Shown here one piece after another: positions 4,790 to 9,986 of a stretch of 9,986 bases of DNA; the stretch's first letter is position 1, and each line of letters begins with the position of its first letter. A program made the translations under genes and the position numbers. Under the pieces are notes generated by a model. The model ran no database searches. It was not told where the DNA came from and saw nothing but the letters and a program-made list of their open reading frames with translations. The stretch covers positions 1-9,986 of the forward strand of contig DYIS01000074.1 of NCBI GenBank assembly GCA_020723545.1, written 5' to 3'. This DNA is from Ktedonobacter racemifer. Lineage in GTDB: Bacteria; Chloroflexota; DTOL01; JACQYG01.

Positions 4790-5848
4790 GGCATACGACA
4801 TCTGCCGCTTCAGTTCCTCGGGGTTCACCGCCCGGGCCAGGGCATCTTCCAAAGAGATCAAGCGGCGCTGGCAGAGGCCCTTCAGCGCCTGGTCCAGGGT
4901 CTGCATGCCGAACTGGGAGCCGGTCTGGATCACCGAGTACATCTGCGGGGTTTTGCCTTCACGAATCAGGTTGCGGATAGCCGAGGTGGCCACCATCACC
5001 TCCACCGCTGCCACTCTGCCCTCCCGATCCAGCCGGGGTATTAGCGTCTGGCAGAGCACCGCCTCCAGGGTGGTGGACAGTTGAACCCTGACCTGTTGTT
5101 GCTGGTAGGGCGGGAAGACGTCGATGATCCGGTCTATGGTCTGGGCAGCGCTGGTGGTGTGCAGGGTGGCCAGGACCAGGTGCCCGGTCTCGGCGGCGGT
5201 GAGCGCGGCACCGATGGTCTCCAGGTCACGCATCTCTCCCACCATGATCACGTCCGGGTCCTGGCGCAGCACGTGTTTCAGGGCCTCAGCGAAGGAGAGG
5301 GTGTCCATCCCCAGCTCTCGTTGGGTTATGATGCACTGTTCATCCCGATGCAGGTACTCGATGGGGTCTTCGATGGTCACCACCCGGCAGCGGCGGCTCT
5401 TGTTCAGGTGCTGGACCATGGCGGCCAGGGTGGTGGACTTGCCGCTGCCGGTGGGGCCGGTGACCAGGACCAGACCGCGAGGCTTCAGCACCAGGAGGGC
5501 ACAGATCTCGGGCAACCCCAGCTCGGCGATGGACGGTATCTTCCAGTGCACTGACCGAAAGGCCAGGCTCAAGGTCCCCCTTTGCCAGCACGCATTGACC
5601 CGAAAGCGGGCCAGGCCCGGCACGCTATAGGCGAAATCCAGCTCTTTTTCCCGTTGCAGGGCCCCTTGCTGTTCCAGTGTGGCGATGGCACCGAAGATCT
5701 CCTCCAGGGATTTCGGGGTCTGCATGGGCATGTCCTCTTCGATCGCGAGCTCGCCGTTGATCCGCAGCACCGGGCGGCTGGCCACCTTGAGGTGGAGATC
5801 CGAGGCGTTTACCTCGATCATCCTCCGGAGCATATCCTGGATGCCCAT
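4787..5848 (-). CDS. pilT: Type IV pilus retraction ATPase PilT
   Basis: PilT is a cytosolic hexameric ATPase at the pilus base that drives pilus depolymerisation, powering twitching motility and often DNA uptake. The product is 353 aa, the usual PilT length. Seen in order: N-terminal PAS-like domain (1-100), Walker A GPTGSGKS (131-138), Asp box TIEDPIEY (158-165), Walker B DPDVIMVGEMRD (197-208, Glu205), His box GHLVLATLHT (222-231) and AIRNLIRE (290-297), the motif that marks retraction ATPases rather than PilB. I chose ATG at 5848 because GGAGG (5860 to 5856) sits 7 bases upstream; the in-frame GTG at 5854 overlaps that ribosome site. It is the last gene of the pilus operon, 62 bases after pilD, and its TAG stop lies in a REP-like unit. 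Confidence 0.96.
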   Translation of the reverse strand: MGIQDMLRRMIEVNASDLHLKVASRPVLRINGELAIEEDMPMQTPKSLEEIFGAIATLEQQGALQREKELDFAYSVPGLARFRVNACWQRGTLSLAFRSVHWKIPSIAELGLPEICALLVLKPRGLVLVTGPTGSGKSTTLAAMVQHLNKSRRCRVVTIEDPIEYLHRDEQCIITQRELGMDTLSFAEALKHVLRQDPDVIMVGEMRDLETIGAALTAAETGHLVLATLHTTSAAQTIDRIIDVFPPYQQQQVRVQLSTTLEAVLCQTLIPRLDREGRVAAVEVMVATSAIRNLIREGKTPQMYSVIQTGSQFGMQTLDQALKGLCQRRLISLEDALARAVNPEELKRQMSYA

Positions 5849-5868
5849 TGTCACTCCTCCACTCAGCG

Positions 5869-5902
5869 TTGCACGTTGAACGTTCTAGCGTGGAACGTGC
5901 AA
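5869..5902. repeat. Inverted repeat in the pilD-pilT gap
   Basis: TTGCACGTT (5869-5877) and AACGTGCAA (5894-5902) are perfect 9-base complements with 16 bases between them. Three more central bases can pair after a short internal loop. It occupies most of the 62-base gap, starting 9 bases upstream of the pilT ribosome site (5856-5860) and without covering it. It could uncouple pilT from pilD translation or tune mRNA stability; no T run follows. Confidence 0.6.
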
Positions 5903-5910
5903 AGGCTTCG

Positions 5911-6648
5911 CTAGCGCGCCAGGAACCAGCGCAGGATCTCCTGGCCATAAACCAGGGTCATAAACCCGCCGATGACCAGGAACGGCGCGAAAGGGATCGG
6001 GTCTTTGCGCTTCTTTAGCCTGGTAACCAGAAGCCCCAGAGCCACCAGCCCGCCGACGATGAACGAGATATAGATGAAGATGATCACCTGGGGGAAGCCG
6101 GTCACCAACCCCAGGAAGGTCGCCAGCTTCACGTCGCCCATGCCCATGCCGCCCGGGTAGACGAGGGCGATGATCAGGAAGATCACGAACCCCACCAGCC
6201 CGCCCAGGAGGAGCCGGAGTATGGTCTGGTTAGGGGTGAAGGGCGCGGCCACCAGGGCCAGGACAATGGCCGGGTAGGAGACCACGTTCAACACCAGGCG
6301 GTGTTCCAGGTCTATGAACAAGACCATCAGCAGGATCGAGGTATACGTCGTCAGGAGCAAGAGTTGAACCGAGGGGCCCAGGCGGTACCAGAGAAAGGCG
6401 AAAAGAAGCCCCGTCCCCAGCTCCACCGCCGGGAGGCGCCAGGGCAGCGGCGCAGTGCAATACCGGCAGCGACCCCGCAACAAGAGGAAGCTGACCACGG
6501 GGACCAGGTCCAGGGGCTTCAACTGTTGGCCGCAGGCAGTGCAATGTGATGGTGGAGAGAGAATGGATTCCTTGCGAGGCAACCGGTCGATACAGACGTT
6601 CAGGAAACTGCCGATGACCAGGCCCAGCCCAAAATAGACGATGATCAT
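5911..6648 (-). CDS. pilD: Prepilin peptidase / N-methyltransferase (A24 family)
   Basis: This membrane enzyme cleaves the leader of type IV prepilins on the cytoplasmic side and methylates the new N-terminus. The product is 245 aa. After a first helix with GSFLNVCIDRLP (13-24) comes the zinc-binding methyltransferase loop with CTAC (Cys36/39) and CRYC (Cys61/64). The aspartic protease part follows with Asp113 in FIDLEHR and Asp172 in GMGMGDVKLA, the two GxGD-family catalytic residues, and IPFAPFLVIGG (218-228) near the end. I chose ATG at 6648, 4 bases after the pilN stop, because MIIVYFGLGLVIGSFLN is a typical start. A TTG at 6666 would overlap pilN and add six residues. There is no strong ribosome site, so translation is probably coupled to pilN. 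All key residues are present. Confidence 0.95.
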   Translation of the reverse strand: MIIVYFGLGLVIGSFLNVCIDRLPRKESILSPPSHCTACGQQLKPLDLVPVVSFLLLRGRCRYCTAPLPWRLPAVELGTGLLFAFLWYRLGPSVQLLLLTTYTSILLMVLFIDLEHRLVLNVVSYPAIVLALVAAPFTPNQTILRLLLGGLVGFVIFLIIALVYPGGMGMGDVKLATFLGLVTGFPQVIIFIYISFIVGGLVALGLLVTRLKKRKDPIPFAPFLVIGGFMTLVYGQEILRWFLAR

Positions 6649-6652
6649 CTGG

Positions 6653-7231
6653 CTACTTTTCCGCAATGATGGTGAAGGTTACCTTCTGAGGCTCTCTCTC
6701 ACCCCCGGCCACGGCCAACGAGGTCACGCTCACCCGGCTGAACTGGCCCGTCCCTTGCAGGGCCTTAGCCCCTTGGAGCACCACCATGGCTGAGCCGGCC
6801 TCGCCCTGCAACGTCAACTGTTTTCCATTATACGAAAAAGAACTCACTTTGATCTCCGGGGCCAGCGTCGCCAGGGCCCGGGTCAAGAGGTCGGTCCAGA
6901 CCGCTCCCGGGCGCACCAGGGCTCGATGCTCGGCCTCCAGGCTCTTGACCAGGGCCTGGGTCTTGTCAATCTCCTCTCGGAGCTTGCGGTTCTCCTCGGC
7001 CGCCACCCGAACCTGGCGTAGCCTTTCCTGCAGAGGACCCAGCTCGCGCTGCAAGCGGCTCACGTCGGCATCTACCTGGGCCTGAAAGCTCCAAAGCAGG
7101 GGCAACGAGGCCAGGGTCAGGAGCAGCAGGAGCACCAGCGACACCCCCAGCCAGGGCATGCCCCTGGGGCGATATTGAACCGGGAGCAGGTTAAGGTCTA
7201 TCCCCGAGCCACGCCAGGTGCGATCGGTCAT
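6653..7231 (-). CDS. pilN: PilN-like type IV pilus alignment protein
   Basis: PilN is a single-pass inner-membrane protein whose short cytosolic N-terminus holds PilM and whose outer part pairs with PilO. The product is 192 aa. The N-terminal motif IDLNLLPVQYRPR (11-23) is the PilM-binding signature of the family. One hydrophobic helix follows (about 27-48), then a coiled coil (52-105) and a small alpha/beta domain (about 110-190). I chose ATG at 7231, with GAGGTG 6 bases upstream; GTG at 7240, directly after the pilM stop, is the alternative and would add three residues. The gap to pilM is 10 bases, so the two genes are probably coupled. Sequence similarity is low outside the LNLLP motif, so the call also rests on context. 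Confidence 0.85.
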   Translation of the reverse strand: MTDRTWRGSGIDLNLLPVQYRPRGMPWLGVSLVLLLLLTLASLPLLWSFQAQVDADVSRLQRELGPLQERLRQVRVAAEENRKLREEIDKTQALVKSLEAEHRALVRPGAVWTDLLTRALATLAPEIKVSSFSYNGKQLTLQGEAGSAMVVLQGAKALQGTGQFSRVSVTSLAVAGGEREPQKVTFTIIAEK

Positions 7232-7241
7232 CGTCGGCACC

Positions 7242-8120
7242 TCATGCCCCTTTCTTCAACGCCAGGCCCAGGTTCGCCAGGTATTTGTAGGCTGGAAATT
7301 CCTCCGGACACGGCAGCGGCGAGCCCGGAAATCTGGCCGGATTCTGGAGGCGCTCCGCCAGGCCCGCCGCCAGGGTCGGCAGCCCGGCCAGCTCGCCCGT
7401 GAGCACCACCGGCGTGGCCTCCGGCAGGGGGGCATCCTTGTGGCTGTCGTTGTAGAACTTGGCCGTGCGCTCCACCTCTTGGATCAGGCTGTAAACCTTG
7501 TCCTCCGTTTCTGTACTATTAAGGGAAATGGAGCGGATCAAGGCCGGCAAGCCGCCGGTCACGATGATCACCGACAGGCTGGCCGGCTCCAGATCGGCAA
7601 TGACCGCCACCGACTCTCTGGCCGCCCGAACCAGGGCTAAAGGCTTGAGATCGACCAGATACGGCCGGATGCCGGCAGCTTGCATGGCCACGGCCAGGGC
7701 ATCCAACACCTCGCGGGGGACGCCCAAGAGGAAGACCGTCTGCCGGTCGGCGACACCCTCGACCACCTGCCATGAAAGGTACAACTCCTCCAGGGGAACC
7801 GGCATCTCCCTCTTGGCCTCGCGAACCACGGCCTCCTCCAGCAAGGATGGGCTCATCCGGGGGAGCGCGATGTAGCGGGTGACCGAACGGACGCCGGATA
7901 TGCCGACCACGGCCCTCTTAGAGAGCACCTCCAGGCTGGCCAGGAAGGATTTGACCAGCCCGCCCACCTGCCCGGGGTCCTGGATCAGCCCCTCCTTGAC
8001 CAGCCCCGGAGACAGGGGAAGGTCCCCCCACCGGGCGACCTTCCCGTCCCGCACCGTAAGGGCCCGCAGGCTTTGGTCTTCCAGGCTCAAGGTGATGATC
8101 TCTCTGGCGAACAACGCCAT
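7242..8120 (-). CDS. pilM: Divergent PilM-like type IV pilus assembly protein
   Basis: PilM is an actin-like cytosolic protein that binds the PilN tail and links the motor to the alignment complex. The product is 292 aa, shorter than the usual 340-370. The N-terminal region (ALFAREIITLSLEDQSLRAL), an ALPRM-SLLEEAVVREAKREMPVPLEELYLSW block (85-117), GVPREVLDALAVAMQAAGIRPYLVDLKPLAL (133-163) and AVIADLEPASLSVIIV (172-187) follow the family layout. The expected phosphate motif (DIG) near the start is replaced by LSLED, and the adenosine-site motif is only LTGELAG (240-246), so ATP binding may be weak or lost. The ATG at 8120 has GGAAG 4 bases upstream. It follows pilO after a 56-base gap with a REP-like hairpin and precedes pilN, as expected for partners. 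Confidence 0.82.
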   Translation of the reverse strand: MALFAREIITLSLEDQSLRALTVRDGKVARWGDLPLSPGLVKEGLIQDPGQVGGLVKSFLASLEVLSKRAVVGISGVRSVTRYIALPRMSPSLLEEAVVREAKREMPVPLEELYLSWQVVEGVADRQTVFLLGVPREVLDALAVAMQAAGIRPYLVDLKPLALVRAARESVAVIADLEPASLSVIIVTGGLPALIRSISLNSTETEDKVYSLIQEVERTAKFYNDSHKDAPLPEATPVVLTGELAGLPTLAAGLAERLQNPARFPGSPLPCPEEFPAYKYLANLGLALKKGA

Positions 8121-8141
8121 GCCACTTCCACCCTATTCTGA

Positions 8142-8173
8142 GACCGCCCAATAGGATTGGGCTCCTACCCCTA
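8142..8173 (-). repeat. REP-like unit between pilO and pilM
   Basis: On the minus strand TAGGGGTAGGAGCCCAA (8173 to 8157) is identical over 17 bases to the unit at the end of pilT (4789 to 4773). It forms GCCCAAT-CCT-ATTGGGC (8162-8146), a perfect 7-bp stem with a 3-base loop. It starts 3 bases after the pilO stop. Located inside an operon, it may modulate the pilO/pilM boundary in the mRNA. Confidence 0.75.
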
Positions 8174-8176
8174 CTC

Positions 8177-8731
8177 TCATTTTTGCGCCGGTTGAGTGTA
8201 AATCAACACTTCGCAGGCCAGGGCGTTCCCGGGCCCGCTCCCGCTCACCGCCACGTTGGTCAACTTGACGGTCTTGATCACCCCGGTCTCCAGTCTCCTC
8301 AGGAAGTCGAAGATGGAGGTAAGCTCCCCTTTTGCTTGAAGGTTGAACTTCAGGACCACGTAGGAGGTGTTGCCGATCTTCTCCGACGCCGGGGGTTGGG
8401 CCTGGAGGCTCGATATCTCCACCCCGGTGTCCTGGGCGTAGCCTAATATCCGGGCCAGCACCTCCGTGCCCTGTACCTCGCTGGGAAAAGCCAGTTGCAC
8501 CCTGGCCAGATCGTCCTTGGCCGCCGCCAACTGGGCCTTCAACTGGCCGGAATCCTCGCTGGCCCGCCTCTGCGCCTCTTCGTAGGCCTTCGTCGCCGTA
8601 TCAAGCTGCCAGCTCAGGTTAGCTTGGACCCGGCCCTTTTCCAGAAAAGAGACGGCGAGCACCACATCGCCGACCACGATCGCGGCCAGGGCCACCAGGC
8701 AGACGGCCACGAAGCTCCTCATCTTCTTCAT
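8177..8731 (-). CDS. pilO: PilO-like type IV pilus alignment protein
   Basis: PilO is an inner-membrane protein that pairs with PilN to form the periplasm-facing (or outside-facing) part of the alignment complex. The product is 184 aa. There is a short cytosolic tail (MKKMR), one membrane helix (about 6-28), a coiled coil (35-80), then a small alpha/beta domain. The AFPSEVQGTEVLARILGYAQDTGVEISSLQ stretch (81-110) and the late TSIFDFLRRLETGVIKTVKLTNV stretch (138-160) are typical of PilO. The ATG at 8731 overlaps the stop of the upstream 75-aa gene (ATGA), so translation is coupled. The order pilO-pilM-pilN differs from the common pilM-pilN-pilO. Similarity is modest; layout and context carry part of the call. 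Confidence 0.85.
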   Translation of the reverse strand: MKKMRSFVAVCLVALAAIVVGDVVLAVSFLEKGRVQANLSWQLDTATKAYEEAQRRASEDSGQLKAQLAAAKDDLARVQLAFPSEVQGTEVLARILGYAQDTGVEISSLQAQPPASEKIGNTSYVVLKFNLQAKGELTSIFDFLRRLETGVIKTVKLTNVAVSGSGPGNALACEVLIYTQPAQK

Positions 8732-8955
8732 CGTTCACGCTCACTATAGTATGGCTCAGATTTGCGGCGTCGCATCTGGAGAAACAGCGCCGTCCATCCC
8801 CCAACTATGGCCACGAAGGCGGCCAGGATTGCCAGGAACGGATGCCATCCCTCCGGGGCGTATTTGACGATCAAATCCAGGGCAACCCACTCCAGGGCAC
8901 ATAGCAAAAGCAGGCCCAGGGCCCAGGCCAGGCCACAGCCGAGTTGGTATCTCAC
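8728..8955 (-). CDS. Unrecognised 75-aa two-helix membrane protein in the pilus operon
   Basis: I do not recognise this protein. It is 75 aa with two likely membrane helices, about 6-30 (GCGLAWALGLLLLCALEWVA) and 38-60 (HPFLAILAAFVAIVGGWTA). A short loop (KYAPEGW) joins them and a very charged tail ends it (MRRRKSEPYYSERER), probably cytosolic by the positive-inside rule. It starts with GTG at 8955, overlapping the pilC stop (GTGA), and its TGA overlaps the pilO start (ATGA). Two 4-base overlaps in a row strongly support a real, co-translated gene. It might be an accessory subunit of the pilus platform or a protein similar to AtpZ/AtpI-type two-helix proteins; neither idea is demonstrated. 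Confidence 0.8.
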   Translation of the reverse strand: MRYQLGCGLAWALGLLLLCALEWVALDLIVKYAPEGWHPFLAILAAFVAIVGGWTALFLQMRRRKSEPYYSERER

Positions 8956-9986
8956 TTAATGGCCCCCAGGAGGCCGTACATGGGCATGATTATAGATAGG
9001 GCGATGAAGCCCACTATCCCGCCCACGAAGATGATCAGGCCTGGTTCCAGGAGCGAGGTGAGGGTGTTGATGCTGCGACCGGACTCTTCCTCGTAGAAGG
9101 AACCCAGGGTTTCCAGGTTGGAGTCCAGCGTTCCCGTCTCCTCGCCCACCCTGACCATCTGGGCCAATAGGCGGGGGAACAGGCGGTCGCTCAACATGGG
9201 TTGGGAGAGCCCCCGGCCCTGCAGGAGCTCCCGCTGTAGCCCCAGGAGCGAATCCTTCACCACCTCGTTCCCGGTGGTCTGCAGCACCAGGTCCATGATC
9301 TCCGGCAGGGGCAGGCCGGCGCGCAAGAGCACCGACATGGTCCGACAAAACCGTGACGTGTGAGTTTGTACGTTTACCGGGCCCAGGACCGGCAGTCGCA
9401 ACAGCAACCAGTCCCTCTGCCACCGACCCCGAGGCCGCGAGGTATAGGCGACGAGAAAAACCACCAGCCCCACTACCACCACCAGGATCTGCACCTTGTA
9501 GGCCTGGAAAAACCCAGACAGGTTCAACAAGAGCCGGGTGGTCCAGGGAAGCTGGGCCTTGAACTCTTTGAACAGCCCCAGGATGGCGGGCAGGGTGAAG
9601 GTCAGGAGCAAGAAGACCACGCCGGTGGCCAGCAGGAGGATGAAGGCGGGATAGGCCATGGCGCCTCGCACCCGGCGCTTCACCTCCTCGTCCTTTTCCA
9701 TGTACGTGGCCACCTGGCGCAAGACCTGGTCGAGGTTGCCGGTGCGTTCGCCCACCTGCACCATGCGGTGATAGAGGCGGGGGGAAATCAAGGGATGTTT
9801 GCTCAAGGCCTGAGCCTGGGTAACGCCGGTCCGGACGTCGCCGCAGATCTGCACCAGGGCCCGCCTCATGGCCAGGTTGGTGACCTGGTCCCTGAGCAAT
9901 TCCAGGGCGGTCATGACCGCCACGCCCGACCCGATCAAGGTGGCGAGCTGCCGGGAGAAGATGATCACGTCCCGGGGCCTGGCGCC
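8952..9986 (-). CDS. pilC: Type IV pilus platform protein PilC (T2SS GspF family), 5'-truncated by window edge
   Basis: PilC is the inner-membrane platform protein on which the PilB and PilT motors act. The window shows 344 residues, in frame from the edge (RPRDVIIFSRQLATLIGSG...) to TGA at 8952. Family members are about 400 aa, so some 55-60 N-terminal residues and the start lie outside. The GTG at 9968 is internal. Two T2SSF domains are visible, about residues 9-132 and 208-335 of the visible part. Membrane helices lie near FILLLATGVVFLLLTFTLPAIL, ILVVVVGLVVFLVA and LIIFVGGIVGFIALSIIMPMYG. Each domain has the family's VGE-TG motif (VQVGERTGNLDQ and VRVGEETGTLDS). pilB may lie upstream, but that is not visible. 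Confidence 0.95.
   Translation of the reverse strand, partial: GARPRDVIIFSRQLATLIGSGVAVMTALELLRDQVTNLAMRRALVQICGDVRTGVTQAQALSKHPLISPRLYHRMVQVGERTGNLDQVLRQVATYMEKDEEVKRRVRGAMAYPAFILLLATGVVFLLLTFTLPAILGLFKEFKAQLPWTTRLLLNLSGFFQAYKVQILVVVVGLVVFLVAYTSRPRGRWQRDWLLLRLPVLGPVNVQTHTSRFCRTMSVLLRAGLPLPEIMDLVLQTTGNEVVKDSLLGLQRELLQGRGLSQPMLSDRLFPRLLAQMVRVGEETGTLDSNLETLGSFYEEESGRSINTLTSLLEPGLIIFVGGIVGFIALSIIMPMYGLLGAIK

Noticed and set aside
5124..5630. Plus-strand open frames of 150-170 codons over pilT
   Set aside because: They are antisense shadows of a GC-rich gene whose motifs are all intact on the minus strand.

Overview
This looks like about 10 kb of a GC-rich, mostly intact bacterial chromosome. 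The best guess is Chloroflexota (Anaerolineae-like or a relative). Three things point there: a small lipoprotein whose C-terminal domain (SLGCPQPGMMYAQV...PGYRI) I associate with Chloroflexota and cyanobacteria; a type IV pilus operon that has PilM/N/O but no PilP/PilQ in view, as expected for a cell without a typical outer membrane; and many short palindromic repeats in the gene gaps. This assignment is inference from memory and no search was run.

Left part (1-3000). The plus strand opens with the 3' end of an adenosine-specific-kinase-family gene. On the minus strand are rnpB (RNase P RNA, 497-875, with a promoter placed exactly upstream of its P1 helix), a coiled-coil/zinc-ribbon protein of the COG1579 family, and secF. 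secF has its own sigma70-type promoter, its own intrinsic terminator and no secD beside it. The non-coding stretch 2659-3047 holds divergent promoters for secF and the protease, with a degraded inverted-repeat element between them.

Middle (3048-4790). A secreted thermitase-like subtilisin is followed 4 bases later by a small putative lipoprotein. A 14-bp perfect palindrome lies inside the first codons of the lipoprotein. The convergent gap to pilT holds a compact cluster of hairpins built from GTAG-headed REP-like units.

Right part (4787-9986, minus strand). This is a compact type IV pilus operon, transcribed pilC (5' end outside the window) - 75-aa two-helix membrane protein - pilO - pilM - pilN - pilD - pilT. 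The first three genes are joined by 4-base stop/start overlaps and the rest have gaps of 4-62 bases. The products would form the inner-membrane platform (PilC), the alignment complex (PilM/N/O), the prepilin processing enzyme (PilD) and the retraction motor (PilT). A REP-like unit sits between pilO and pilM, and another copy supplies the pilT stop codon.

I see no clear defence system, CRISPR array, transposase or prophage. The most unusual items are the REP-like hairpin family, the unrecognised 75-aa protein inside the pilus operon, the PilM with degraded nucleotide motifs, the stand-alone secF unit, and the protease-lipoprotein pair.
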